Assembly (NCBI GenBank): GCA_050084515.1
Contig: CM114271.1
Span: 59,272,001 to 59,336,000, forward strand
DNA length: 64,000 bases
Source of the DNA: Blasia pusilla
Taxonomy: Eukaryota; Marchantiophyta; Marchantiopsida; Blasiales
Direction of reading: 5' to 3'
Shown here: positions 1-13,825 of the stretch, one piece after another
How the letters are laid out: each line of letters starts with the position of its first letter
Numbering within the stretch: the first letter of the stretch is position 1
Made by a program: the position numbers and the translations under genes
Notes under the pieces: model-generated
Told to the model about the DNA's origin: nothing
Databases searched by the model: none
The model's input: only the letters and a program-made list of their open reading frames with translations

Positions 1-3000
1 TTGCTTTGCTAATTTGGATGAGATTTTGATGTAGAGCACAAAGGGCTACTCGCAGGTCAACTTGTCCTGATTTGAATCCAATCAACCGCACCAAGTTTTG
101 TTGAGATCCTTCTTCCTTTTATACATGTTAGGGGTTACAAAATGTAAAAACATTTCTAGAAAAATTCTAGACACTTTCAAACACCAAATAAGTTAATTCA
201 AGATTTTATAATTTTAATTTATTCAATATTTTAAATTTAATCATGGAAAATTTAAGGTTTAGATTCTCTATATTAGTTCATGTAATTTTTAATGAATAAT
301 TTATTAATTTATTAATTATTAAATTTTTGATATTTTTATTAAATTTTTATTTGATTCAATTTACTACTTGATTTATTTCCATATCTTGCACTAGCCATTT
401 AATGTAAATGTCATATCTACTTTTTTCAATTTCAAAGTGGATAAAAAAGTTTTAGTGAAGATTTTCATATACTTTTTTTGCCACATCACACAAAGTTTTA
501 ACCCCAAAATCTATTTTTCCATTGAAACCCTCCTAAGAGCGAAGGGGCTAGGCCATTTTTTATCTTCATGATGTGTTGCTTTTTTTCACTAAACTTTTCT
601 CCAAGATGCATATGACCATAAGAACTCCTTTGTGTGCTAATTGTTGCCGACCAGGTTGAGAAAAAAGACACCATATCTCATTAAATATTAAAAAACACCA
701 CTAGATTCAGAAACATGCAAAAGGAAACCTTTCCGATTTCCGTTCAAAATAGAAGAGAGTGATAGTCCTCATATGTGAACTAACACGAGATCCCAAAGCT
801 ATGTGGAAAAGACATTGATATAGGTAGTCCACGCGCACTTGAGAATTGTTATATGATCTTGTGAGAAAAGTGGTATCGATGGTCCACACGTGGAAATCAC
901 CATCGGAACCAAATCTCTCATGCATCATCAAATCTCTTGCATGCCATCGATTCTTATGAAAACTCAACACTTTCCAAAAGATATGAGCGATTACAAAGAA
1001 TCTTTTAGGAGTTTTCTTCATACAAGCTCCATTTTAGGCCATATTTTGACAACTTTATTCCATTTTTTGAGTCGCTTGCGACTATGAATTCCTCATTCAT
1101 CGATTCATATGTACTGGCCTTTGATTTCTCCACATTCAATTTTTCCTTCCAAAAAATTCACTCCTATCCAAATTTCATCATGTTTAGCATAATATCAACA
1201 ACAAACCATTCAAAAAGTAGCACGGAAGTGGCCATGCACATGCTCATTTTCCCCACTTAATCATGTCACAATGTACTCTAATTCCTAACCATCTTCTCAT
1301 GTGTCCGTCACCCACCAATGTGATGTCAATGGATCCTCTTTGAAGATATTTTCATAGGAAATTGAGAAGTCTCCCCCTCTTCAAAATTCCTCTCAAATTT
1401 GTTGTATTTCTACAATCTTGATTTCAAGAACTTTGTTGCCGCATATATTCCCCCATGATCAGAATTTATAATTCTTGACACAATGATAATCATGATGAAC
1501 ATCTAATAATGTATTATGCAAGAAATTCACTCCCAATTTTCTTTCACTATTAAGAAGCAACGTGCTTCATTGTTAGATGTATAAATTGACTACAATCTAT
1601 AAATCTAAATTCAAAATTTATAAATATACGAAGAGCAAAAACTTCATGTTTGTTTCCTCCACATTTACACGGCATGCTTTCAATCTAAGTAAAAGACTCA
1701 AATATAACATACAAATGTGTGATCTCAATATTATTCATGATTCACTCTTAGCTGAAGAGACTCCATGCTCAATTTAATAGCACAATCTTACTAGAATGTA
1801 CCATAGATCCTACTCTTAGGGGTTAATACCTAAATAAGGGCTCCAAATGAGCCTCCTTAAGGATGTATCCCCTTTGGAAAGTATATACCCTTTCATCAAC
1901 TCAATGGTAGCATGTGTGCAAAGGTTACTACAACCAATAGATCAATATCAACTTGGGGTACACTATGTATTCCCCTCAACCAAATATACATCTAATCTGA
2001 TAAGAATAGAGAAGATGCATGGTATCATGGTAGATGAGACGTAGGGTGAGATAGTATCGAGGCCTTAGAGGATCTTGTACTTCTCTATTTTGAGAGTTCA
2101 TAGGTAATCTAGGAGCATAGGTCACCCTTCCCTTTATTAGGAGTGGCAACCTTGAAAAGATTGACCCTTTGATCCTTTATGTGGAGCCACTTGGGCTTAT
2201 AGAGTTTGAGGGTAGTTAATGGTTGATCTTATGAGAGGACCATATGTGTAGTTGTTAGGGAGTTAGTACTTGAGTACTGTAGGTTGTTGAGGGCTTGCTA
2301 GGAGGAGGTTACTTATGTGTACATGTCATTCATGGAGGTGCCAAGGGTATTCCTCGAATGAAGCTCATTTAGAGCTCATCTTCCTTAGATCGAACCTATG
2401 TTGGGATCCATGGTATAATGCAGAGTGCAAGTATTAATCTTAGATTCTCTCTTGAAGAGTGGGTTAGGATGGATCAGAGATCACATATATTAAGAGTATA
2501 TTATAGACTTTCTCTTATTATTACCGAAGTGTGTATCATATAGTAGATATTTGGATGAAGCATAGTTGATTGCACATTTCATTAGATTTCACATTCCATA
2601 TCAACTTTATATTAGGGTTGTCCATTCGTTCATCTATAGATATGCTAGGATTCATAATTAGATGGATCTTAGACTTGCGTCCATGAGAACCGATGTATGT
2701 TGGCAATGATGTCTATTCGTACGACGATGGTTAGTAAGGAAAGATCTCTCATAATAGGTCAATCCTTCCAATGCCACCTTACTTAAGCCTCGTTGGCTTG
2801 AGAGAAACCACTAAATGTACAACACTCACTAATGGGGCATCCAAGATGGCACATTAGTGAGCATGTCATAATAAGCTCCTATAATAAGCATTAAAAAAGA
2901 TCCCTTGATATAATCGAGTCTGCCTCATTATAGTTCCTAACATTTCTTTTAATATCATGACATGAAAATTCCTATAGTTCTACGTTATTTCAAGAACATA

Positions 3001-4919
3001 GATTCGAAGTTCTCATTCACGTGTGTACTGGTTATTGAATTTTCCAAGAAGGATGATTGAAGTCACAACCCATCAAAATATTTCATTTTCTTTTCAAATT
3101 TTACTAAAAATTTTCTTGAACTATGTCAAAATCATATGGCATGTCATTTAGTATCATGGGAGAAAAATCTATGTAGTTTTGGGTCTCATTGAGAATATTG
3201 TGTCAAACTCATAATTTCATAACAGAACATTGAATCAATTTTTTTTTCAAAAGGATATTTGAAATCCCAACCCATATCTAAATCTCGTTTTCTTTTCGGT
3301 GGGTTCTCCAAGTTCTTCTTGAACTATGTCATGAGCTTGTGATTGTGGTATTGCAATTGTGGATGGAAGCTCTTAAACATCAATATTTGTTGCTTGAGTT
3401 TAAACATGGTTCTACTATAACAAGCTTGCTACATTAATCTATGAAAAAGAACGTTTTAGCTAGAAAGAACCAACACTACTTATAAGAGTGTTTGATGATG
3501 ATGCTTAAGACATAGGGTTATTTCTTGATCAACCTCTCATTATGGTATAACAAGAATCAAGACGCCATACTTCACGACGAAACTAAAAAATACATACAAA
3601 GCTATAAAAACACAAGTTATTGCTATTTGGATTTCCCAAATATAATTAGATCATAGGGTTTTATTGCACCAAAATCCCTCGATCATTAATTAAATATTTT
3701 ATTTTGGACAAACTCTCACTAGCATAGTATATATTAATCATATCTGAATTGCAAACCATGTAATAAGAAAAAATTTCCCATCAAGTTCATATGCTTCACT
3801 CTTATGTCATGTACATGCATATTATAATTCAAGGAAATATATTTTTTAGAATAATAGAACAATCAACACATCTCATATTTGCATATTGGAGTGGCTAACC
3901 ATTACTAGTTGGAAAACTACAAAATAGTGTAATTTAAAAACTACATAATTAAATAAAATAAAAATGCACCACTTCCTTTTTACATATGATAATTGACATA
4001 AATCTCCAATTTGAATAATTTTTATATCAAACCACATCCACCCTTATGCCATAGGTGAATCTAAACTCTAATATCCTAACTCCTACCAAAACCCAGAAGA
4101 AGAAATGCTTCCTAGGATCAGCATAAGAAAGATTGGCTTGTGAGAACCATTTCCTCACCTTATATAACCTAGGAAAGAGCTAAAAGAGACCAACCCCCCT
4201 TATGAGTTAGAATTTTTTAGCACTTAAGTAGAATTTTGATCCATACTTGGATAGTTCAAGTAGGAGTCAATCTAAAACCCAAGGAGATAGTAGAGTATAT
4301 AAGATAATATTTGAAGAATACAAGGAGTGCTTAATATGGAGTTAGGGGCTTATGAAAGGAATCTCATAACCAATCTTCATTCAAGCTGATTAGTAAGCTT
4401 CAAATATTTCTATTTCAATGCAATATTAACAAGGAATGGAATAAAATTGGTAAGTTGAGTATTTCTTGGATCAATTTGTAACACATATATTCAAGACTAT
4501 ATTTTGACTCGTGTGTCAAACATCTCTTTAGTTTAGTAGTAAGACTTAGCTCTTGTGAGCATTGCTATTTTCTCTAGTAGAATAACTATATATATATATG
4601 CTAAAGCGGACAAATAACATAATTCTATTTAAAATGCATCTATAATCAAGCTCACTTGTTTATAATTGCTCTCTTGATCCTATTGTCTAAACATCCCTAA
4701 CTTCCCACTTACATAGTGCAACCTTTTTTCCTTCCCTTGCATAGTCACCCATGCCACCTCAACTTACAAATATATTATGTTTCATTTTCGTGATTCACCA
4801 ACACTTGAATAACAATGAATATACATGCAACTAGTTCATAATCTTCCTCAAGTTCTATAGCTTCTAGCTAGTTTCTAGATGTACACGAAGGCCCATATAA
4901 TAATTGAAATTGGATGAAT

Positions 4920-4923
<4 letters not shown>

Positions 4924-4969
<46 letters not shown>
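4924..4969. repeat. (AT)n microsatellite
   Basis: Uninterrupted alternating AT tract of about 45 bp in AT-rich intergenic DNA. Confidence 0.95.
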
Positions 4970-4970
<1 letters not shown>

Positions 4971-5294
4971 TCTCTTTCGTCGATTCAATGTTACAAGTGG
5001 ATTTGGTGGTCTTCTATGTAAGATCCCTTAGGATCTTTCTTGAATATCAGTTCTGGTGACTTCTCCGTAAGATATATCCGATAACTTGTATATGGAAATT
5101 CGTCGGATTCCTCTTCACTAGAAGAAAAGTATGATTTCTACCACTAGATAATGAATCACATACACTAAATATCTCAAATTATGATTATATTGATTTAGTT
5201 TCTTGTTAATGATTCTTTAAACTCATGAAATCATAAAATTTTGACACATTTTATAATTAGGAGAAACTTCGTAGTTTATTATTAAAAATATAAT

Positions 5295-5298
<4 letters not shown>

Positions 5299-5361
<63 letters not shown>
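5299..5361. repeat. (AT)n microsatellite
   Basis: Second uninterrupted AT tract, about 62 bp. It is the sole reason for an apparent Ile-Tyr repeat reading frame on the - strand at 5,223-5,450, which is not a gene. Confidence 0.95.
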
Positions 5362-5367
<6 letters not shown>

Positions 5368-8300
5368 ATGGGATTAATTTGGAATAAAAAATATACTTCA
5401 TTAATATCTCTAAGAATATGGAGTAAGAGAATAGGTTTTACGGTTTGCATGAAACATCTTTAATAGAACATTGAATTATCTATCTTATCATGGGCGAACC
5501 CATATACAATGTTATGCAAGATACAAAAAAATAGTAAGATTATAGGACAAAATAGTAATATGGATAGACGGGTCCAAATGTTTTCCTCAACCTTGTAAGA
5601 TGGGTAGAAAAATGAAATTAATGAAAAAATATTTTTTCTAATTACAAAAGTATACTATAAATAAGAATTGATATTATAATGGATCATCAAAAGTGTATCT
5701 AAGAAATAACAAAACATACAAAAAAAAATATTTTTTTTTCTTTGACTCATATTTGATAGGAACGTAAAATGTATTTTAAAGGTAATGGAGTAGATACTTT
5801 CTGAATTTTATGGAAGGATGGAAACTAATTCAAAATTTGAAATTATTATTTTTCTTGTTTTTAAATAATCAAATTATTCTCATGTGATATTTCTGGAAGG
5901 AAAATGAATTTGACTGGAAAAGAGAAATGATTTAGCTAATTAAAATTAATGATAAATTTAATTGGTCAAAAATATTTTGGTGTGAAAAATAGAAGGGGAA
6001 GAATAGGCATTGTTCAAACTTTCATGGAGGAGTAAAATTAATTAGGGAAGTTAAGTTTTATTTAAATTTTATTTTTTTTATTTTAAGACTTAAAACATTA
6101 AAAATTAAACTTAAAATTTTTTAATGAAAAATATTTCTGAATTATTAATAATTCATTTTTGTGTAGAAGTAGGGATACGCTAACTAGTTTTTATAATGAC
6201 TTATAGGCTATAATATAAATATTCATAATTTTCACTACAAGATTATAATTTGACTGGAATATCCATCGAGTGGAATGTATATTAATTTTAATAATCTTTA
6301 GAGCTATCAATTCTTTTTAATATTATTTGGCTCTAAGATTTAGGACATTTCATAAAAAAATTGATTGGATTGCCTAAATTAGCATGTTTTAAAAATATTC
6401 AACAAATAGAAGATGTCTTCATAACCCATAAAAATACTCTTTGAATTTTATGAATGATACACGTCTTCTAAGACATTCTCGAAAATATTGAAAAACATTT
6501 TTTCTCCTAATTTTTCAGATCTTATTATAGTGGAGCTCTAAATAAGTAAAAAACTCATGGTCTTTGTCTATTTATGTAGGTCCTTAGGTTTTTCTACTAT
6601 GAATTTAAAATGAAAAATGTCCACAAAATATTACAATTAAACTCCCTGTTCCAATATAGTGCCATGTAAAAAATATTTAATAAAATTTGGTACCATATAG
6701 ATTTTCAATCATCTACATTATTATTTAAAGTGTTGTCTTGGATTGCGAATGCCTAACCTTTTGCCATCTGTCACTTTCGACCCACCAGCTTTTGTTATAT
6801 GTCATATTTCACATTTTGAACTTTTTATGTGCACTCCTTTCAAATGCACTTCTTATTGTTCCATTCTTGAATTGAATTAATGGTCAAAATAATGGCCAAA
6901 CTACCGCCATGGTTTAGAGTTATGAGATTTCATCATACGTTTTATCTTTGTTCATGGCCACGAGGATTTGATTCACCCTTTGTTCTTGGTTGTTAGGATC
7001 TGATTCACCCTGAGAGGTGTTGAAGAAGGGTCGCGTGAGGGTTTCCAAATTGGGAGGTACTCTCTAGCAAATGAGGAGAGTGTACAAGATTCAAATACTT
7101 GCGGATTGTCAAAACTATTTGCCATTCTTCAATTTTACCAAGCTTCACTCAATTGTGAATAGTAAGTCAATAGGAAGAGCTATACCCAACTTTACCACTC
7201 TCTTGTAAAAATTTTGTTGAACGTCTTTCATGTTGTGTATATGGATGTGCTTCCGTTATAGCTCTACTAAAGTGTGTAAGGTCCTCTGCTACTTGATTGT
7301 TCATGGCTCTGTCTAGAACTATATACTAACAAGATGATTTCTATTGCTACTAACTCATTGGCAAGCTAGCTCATTGCTTATTGACAATTTCTACTATACA
7401 TTGCGGATGGCAAGAATCTTGCATCTTGGCTCCAAAGCATCACTCCTACCATTTGAATCTTGGCTTCCGAGCATCAATCCTTCGGCCATTTGTGTCTTAG
7501 CTTTTGAGTGTAACTCCATCTTTGTTGCGGACGATTGATGTGGATTTTCTTCCTAGGGCTAGCACAAATCTATCAGATGAATAAATCATGGCATCAAGAA
7601 GGATTGTAATGAAATCCACTAAAGGGATAAGACCGTAAGAGTGTCATAAAGAATGTGTGTCCATCTATGAAACACTGTGGCAAAATAGAGACAAGTCCTT
7701 CTTGGGGAGCCATGTTAAAGGACAATGGAACGTCACTAGATGAAGGAAACGGGAAGATCAAGTTAGAGAAAAGTCCTTCTTGGGGGACCAGATTGAGCCT
7801 TCCAAATTCCCATGACTTTGGGGATGTGCAAAGAGGCTCTCTCCCTACTTCAAAAGAGATATAAGGATCAGAAATAGGGTACATCCCACGACCGATCGAT
7901 GCCTAGGGACGACTTGAGGATGTTGTTCAAGAAACATGCGGCTCTCCGCAATATCACCTGAGAACTCTTGTATGTAAAAATGAAGTGATAATAGGAACAA
8001 GTTTTACAAAGAAGTTGCAAAGTATGTTTGTTAGAAACAAGACAAATTGTGAGTGTTAATCTCCAACTAAATCCCCATCCATATACGTAAAACCTAGCAT
8101 AAAACCTACTAAGGCTATCCCGAGGGTTCTTAAGAGGGCTTGGACAATAGATAGGAAAATACTTAAGAAGTGTCAACACATACTAATCAATGTTGAGATT
8201 TTGCTATGAAGTCAAAATCGTTACAATGAGCAATGCTTTACATATCATCGCCAATTTCTGAGTGGCCTAGGCATATATTGAATAATAAATCTTGAAATAA

Positions 8301-11274
8301 ATTCCATCAAGTCATAGTTTTCTACACTTGCAACATGTTATGTGAATGAGTAGGAAAGGCGTAAGGTGAAGGGCATCACATGCTCACTGCGAAGTGATAA
8401 TAGGACTTGAGGTATGGAGCGCACTTAAAGTCCAAATACTACATCAAAATAGAAAAGAAAAAAAAGGAAAAAAGAAACTCACTATGGAGCCATCTAATAC
8501 CACCTTCTATTGTATCCAATCTCTCCCTCTCTCCTACAGCCATATGAGAACTTGGGGACTGCCATCTGAGCACTTGAGGTCCCATTGCAAGCAGACCAAA
8601 AGCTCACACTCTCATTTCTCTCTCCTATGTGTCCATTAACATGCTATTAATACCCTTGTAAAAGTGACAGGGTTGTCATCACTGATTAAACTTGGATTAG
8701 AGGCAAACTCGTGTAAGAAGGTTCGCCAAGCATCATAACAGTCTAAGTGTCATAGATATATGCTTATGAGAGCTCGAGCACATATAGGAGGAGACCAGGA
8801 AGAGTAATAAAAACTGATGACGAGAGATGCTATGAGTTGAAGAGAGACCATGAGTGCTAAAGAAAGCGCTCTCTCGTCATCAGTTTTTCTAGGGCGATGG
8901 AGGCAATGATGGAGCCAGGGCTCGGGAGTGAGGAGGACTAAGGGATTGGAGAGGAGATCTAGGGGAGTCAATCATTCCTGCTAGGGGAGCCAAGCTTACC
9001 CTAGTAGGAGTAATCAACAAAAGCGACAGAGTCTCTTATGCCTTCTTTCAAGGCCTAAGCCCTAATGGCGCATTAAGCGCGTTTAGGGTGCAATCATAGG
9101 AGAGCCCCATCTCTCACTTGGGATGGTGGCAGGAAATGAGGAAGGATGGGGATGAGCTTGGGTCAGCTCCCTTGGAGCAACTACCATAAATATGGTGACC
9201 CTCTCCTTGTCCTTTTTCCATCCTTTGCTTACATCAATCGACCACATGATAGGTCATGCCGATGCCCAAAAGGGAACTCTCGATCTGGAGAGTGTGTTCG
9301 GACTATATTCTGATGATCGACTTTGCGTACCATTTCTTGATGATTAATCTCGATGCAAAAATATCCTTAAAATCTCTATACAATCCAAACTTCCCCATCC
9401 AAATGAGCGATGGTGCCTTCTTTCCTTAGCGAGCACTAGTCGCCACCAGTTCATATTAGAACTAACAATTGCACTAATGGGGATACGATTGGCTAGGGAT
9501 CCCAAACATCTTTCTATATGCACTCCATTGCTCTTAGTATGTGTGACATTCTTCTCTTTGTCATGATTACCTTACGATCGTCCGTTGGATCAGCCTAATG
9601 TGGACAACTCCAACCATAAGATTATCTAGGCTTAGGTTGGGTCGAGAGGAAAAAATATTTTCTAAAATATTAAATAAATTTCTCTTCTTTATATTCTATT
9701 CCTTTTAAAGTATTCATGGTCTTTTTTCCTTTTAAAAAAATGTTATATAGACTTTGTTCCTTCTTCCCCTTTAGATTGTCATTTTTTGCTTCTTTTCTTT
9801 CTTTTTATAGCTATACAACTTACCAACAAAATTATTTGAAAAATAAAACTCTTTTACTTTCCTCTTTGTCATGTGTTTTTTATATTTATATATATAGAAT
9901 CTCGATCATGTATTATTACTAGACGGGAAGAGATGTCCACTCACTCCAATCACAAATAGACTAATTCCATTGCAGAGTACAAGGGAACAACTTGGCATGC
10001 CAGAGCACCTCTCTCCAATGTAAGCAGAATTGCATTCCGCCATATCATTGGGTTTTTTATTATGAAGTAAGGTTCAATTACACTGCTATGTCTTCTATAA
10101 AAAAAACATTTCTAATAATTTAATCATGCACTTTTGAAAATATTTTTTGAAGACTTCCTTTTTTAGCAAATCCTATAGATTTACGTGATTTCTGCATGTT
10201 GGCGTGTGGGGAGGCTCAAAAAAAAGTTGAGCCCATCGTGTAGCAAGATAAATTAGTGCACCAAGCATAAATACATCACATTTCATTCATTAAAAAATCT
10301 CCAACATAAGATCATTCCATTCATGATGATTAACCATATCAATTTATTCCCACCTCATATATAAGTACACTAACTTAAATTTTGCTTTTTTCTCCAGACT
10401 TTTGATCAAATTAAATCCTATAGATAAGCATGATTTTCGGAAGGTTTTTCGTGGCGAAGGCCCAAAATAAAAATAGGCCATGCATAATTCTAAAAGGGAT
10501 GACTTCATACAAAAAAAGAGGATTATCAACAAAAGTACAAAAGAAGAAGAAAAGCGCTTCAAGTTTATCCTAGCTCAACTTAGATAGTAGAGCATATTCC
10601 AAATATCGAAATGGAAAATATTGGAAGTCAAATCATAAGCTAATATTCAAAGTTTGTTCAATTCTACCTTTTTCTAAAAATTTACTCCTAAACCTTCAAC
10701 AATCATATCGGTGTTTTTCTTGATCTTTATAAACTCTTGATTTCATTTCGGGCCTTTTATTAAGGATGGGATTATGGTACATGCAAATCGTGGAGTTCGT
10801 CTTGGAGTTGGGGAAGATTAATTCTACTAAGTTGATTCAACAACGTGCCACTTGTCTATTGCCAAGATATGAGTTACCTAACTTTTCACTCCATGGAAAT
10901 TGAAGACTTCTTCTTCGACCGGCCCAACTACTTATGTCACACCAAGAGTTGAGCTACTTACCACTACCTCTACTCACGACGAAGTATTCGCACATATACA
11001 TGAAGTCATCCATAATTCCTCAATTTTATGCAATCTTCAGAATGAAGTTAGATCAAAGGTGGATTCTTTGTATTCTAAAATTCTTGGAGTTGTATTTCCA
11101 ACATAAATTACCACTATACCAAATGCTTCAACAAGTCGTCCTTTGTCTTACATTGATAGAGTTGTAAAAATAAACATTTTACTGAATGTTGCAAGGAGTA
11201 AAAATTCCAAGAAAGTGGTATCATGACGCTGAGGCTACAAAGGGTTTTGAATCATATAAATTGATCGTCATACG

Positions 11275-13071
11275 TTGGATCATATGACGAAAATATGCCA
11301 ATCATGCCATGCTCTACATTGGAAATGTGAAAGGATGAGGGGTTCAAAGTTTTATGATTCATCATATGGTATGTGTTGTAACCATGAGAAGATAAAATTT
11401 CCCATCTTGAATTTGTCTCATCCATTCTTAAAATTTTTTATCTCAAATATTGGTCTTAGAAATCTTCATTTTCTTACTCATGCTCGAGCTTACAAATTGG
11501 CGCTTCAACTAGCGTCTGTTGGAATGCATGTAAATGAACAAGTTGATGGCATTAGATACTTTAGGGTTCAAGGTAAGATTTATCATTCTATTGGACCCTT
11601 ATATCGTGACTTAGGGGATCAATCTCAATTTGCTCAGCTCTACATTCATGATATTGCAAATGAATTGCAAAATCATGAAAGAGTTCTATCTAGATCTTCT
11701 GATCTAAATTTTGAGAGATTGAAAGGGCTACAAGAGATGCTATATTCATGAAATCCTTATGTGGAGATTTTATATCATATTTCACATGATAGAAGTGATA
11801 TTAATATGCAAATCATCCTAAATGCAAGTAAGAGAGGTCTTGATGCAAAGCGTTACACCTTGCCAACAACTTATGAGAAAATTTCTATTTTACTAGGTGA
11901 TGGGAGTGAATAAGTTGACAATGGTGATATAATTGTAGACTATAAGGAGAACGAGTATAAAGTATATTGAACCTAAATGAAGCATACATTCCATTATAGT
12001 GTATTCTCTTATTGATCTATAAGAGAATAAGTAAGAGAATCTTGGAATACCCTTAAGGAGACTCCACGACGATAGAACAACACAAATATCTAAGAAGTGC
12101 TAAAGATGAGGAGGCAAGCTAGAGACATTGAATTATTGAATGATTGCAATGATGAAAGTGTTCATAGTGATATTATTGAGGAGACAAGGATGAAGTGTAT
12201 TATAGCAATGTAATTCGCATATTTTCGACTTCAAATATGGATATGAGGGGCCAATTGGCCCAATTTCAATTGACTATTCCGATTTGGTTGACTTACTCAA
12301 GAATATATGGTTGATGTTTATAGTGTAAAGGAAATCATGTATTGATATGATGTGGATAGCACAAGGTCTAGCAAACACATTGTATTACCATCTTCTTTTA
12401 GCGGGGCTCCACGTTATATGTATTAGTTATATGAATATGCAATGGGATTTGTAAGATATTTGGGGAATCTTGATTAATTTCTAACTATGTCATGCAATCC
12501 TAAGTGGGAGGAGATTACATCAACATCATTACCTAGTCAATTAGCTGCGAACCGAGTGAATTTGGTCATGTGTGCTTTCCACAAGAAGAAGAGGAAGGAA
12601 TTGTTATGACTTATCATAAATAAGCATATACAAGGTCAAGTTATGGGATTCATTCATGTGATGGAATTCCAAAAGAGGGATCTATCGCATAAACCCCTCT
12701 TTTTATTTCAGGTCGTGAGGATAAATCACGTATCACTTTTGATTACAACAAGATTATTTAACGAGAACTTCTTGATCAATCTACTCATGAAAGGTTATAT
12801 TCTACTGTTGATAATTGCATGGTCCATATGGAGCTTTAAACCCTAATGCACAATGTATGGATAAGGAAATAAAAAATGTACAAAAAGCTATCCTCAATCT
12901 TTTGTTTCCAATATTGCAGAGATTTATCCAATTATCCAATTTATCTATATATAGAAGATACTTATCCAATTTATCGTACATACTTAAATGTTTTTCCATG
13001 CCTCTTATTTATTTTTCCATGACATGTTCATTGAGGGTTGCTTTAATTTCGTAGAATGGAGAATGGGAGGG
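11275..13071 (+). pseudogene. Helitron Rep half (zinc finger and Helitron-like N domain), broken
   Basis: The first 158 codons (11,275-11,751) are open. They read like the start of plant Helitron proteins: CQSCHALHWKCER, then CCNHEKIKFP, a FRVQGKIYHSIGPLY stretch and FAQLYIHD, followed after a stop by DAKRYTLPTTYE. Further on, with stops and frame changes, come VLPSSFSGAPRYMY, MSCNPKWEEI and VMGFIHVMEFQKRDLSH, which match the Rep core of the family. The HUH metal-binding motif that should follow FQKR (normally PHAH) reads SHKP, so the nicking site appears lost. CMVHGPYGALNPNAQCMD (12,810-12,865) is intact. The gene is cut at 13,071 by the gypsy element and resumes at 25,101. Confidence 0.85.
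13068..13071. repeat. Target site duplication AGGG (left) of gypsy copy 1
   Basis: AGGG directly before the insertion, repeated at 25,097-25,100 directly after it. The Helitron protein frame resumes right after the right copy, which supports the boundaries. The fifth base does not match, so the duplication is 4 bp, or 5 bp with one change. Confidence 0.65.
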
Positions 13072-13655
13072 TGTCGTACGAATCCACATCGTCATACAAC
13101 ATACATCGCTGACATACCATACTCACATACATACATAACATAGACGAGAGCATCCACAAACACAAGTGTACCACAACTGAAATCCGTGAAAGACCTACTG
13201 TCATAAAACACGTATATAATCACATACAATCGAGCCAAACCCACTCCACGATGGGAGAATCTAGGTCGAAGCTTGCGGAAACACCATAGCCAAGAGCTCT
13301 ACTCACTATCAAGACTAACTCCCAACGCAACAGGCTCAACTCAAAGAACTAACTGTTCTTTGAGTGCACTCCACCTTATATCCTCCAACTTAAGAGCGGG
13401 CCATACTGGAAAAGTCACCCTCAATTGAGTTATCCCCAACCCTATGTATGAAATCGCATCTCTACCTAGACACTGCGGCCCTACATAAGGTATGGCCTCT
13501 ACTAACACACTATACTCTACTACATAATCCGTATGGTCATGACAACTATCGTGCGAATCCACATCGTCATACAACATACATCGCTGAAATACCATACTCA
13601 CATACATACATAACATAGACGAGAGCATCCACAAACACAAGTGTACCACAACTCA
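13072..13655 (-). repeat. 3' LTR of gypsy copy 1
   Basis: On the - strand it starts TGAGTTGTGG right after the polypurine tract and ends GTACGACA, giving TG...CA termini and 584 bp. Internally it has a 367-bp core (13,178-13,544, itself TG...CA on the + strand) between two near-identical direct repeats of about 107 bp (13,072-13,177 and 13,547-13,653, about 3 differences). The right (5') LTR of this element shows only the core. The second gypsy copy has the same repeat-core-repeat layout at its 3' end. Confidence 0.75.
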
Positions 13656-13664
13656 CCCCCCTAA
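13656..13664 (-). other. Polypurine tract of gypsy copy 1
   Basis: TTAGGGGGG on the - strand, immediately upstream of the TG that opens the 3' LTR. This is the usual primer site for plus-strand DNA synthesis in LTR elements. The equivalent tract in copy 2 is at 50,555-50,563. Confidence 0.75.
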
Positions 13665-13825
13665 CTGGCCGTTAGGTCCCTCGAACTCCCAGGTAGCCCT
13701 ATACATCTACTACATGCTATACACCTTCTTGGGTGCACGAATCAGAAGGCCGGGTGCTAGGTTGCCCCATCGTTAGTCGCACATCTGTAATCCATATCAT
13801 GCAAAGATCAACTCATCTACCTCTC

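Larger units (their letters stand above)
1..10899. other. AT-rich intergenic DNA without recognisable genes
   Basis: About 10.9 kb of AT-rich sequence. All open frames are short (about 100 codons or fewer) and none shows a domain I recognise. The text has the character of decayed transposon DNA: an LTR-like phrase near 1,830 (ctccaaatgagcc) recurs at 50,281 in the LTR of the second gypsy copy, and the stretch near 4,030-4,200 resembles 44,620-44,780 by eye. Two (AT)n microsatellites lie here and are listed separately. I see no tRNA, rRNA or promoter that I can support. Confidence 0.5.

Noticed and set aside
1380-1480. Copia-like integrase phrase on the - strand (NSDHGGIYAATKF)
   Set aside because: Only one motif resembles the RSDNGGEY box; neighbouring motifs were not found, so it stays below the reporting level.
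5223-5450. Ile-Tyr repeat frame
   Set aside because: Caused by the (AT)n tract.
7594-8179. Two adjacent - strand frames of about 100 codons
   Set aside because: No domain, no conserved motif; the opposite strand is equally open.
13341-13649. 102-codon frame in the 3' LTR and its partner at 24,833-25,060
   Set aside because: Both are the same LTR sequence read on the - strand; noncoding.
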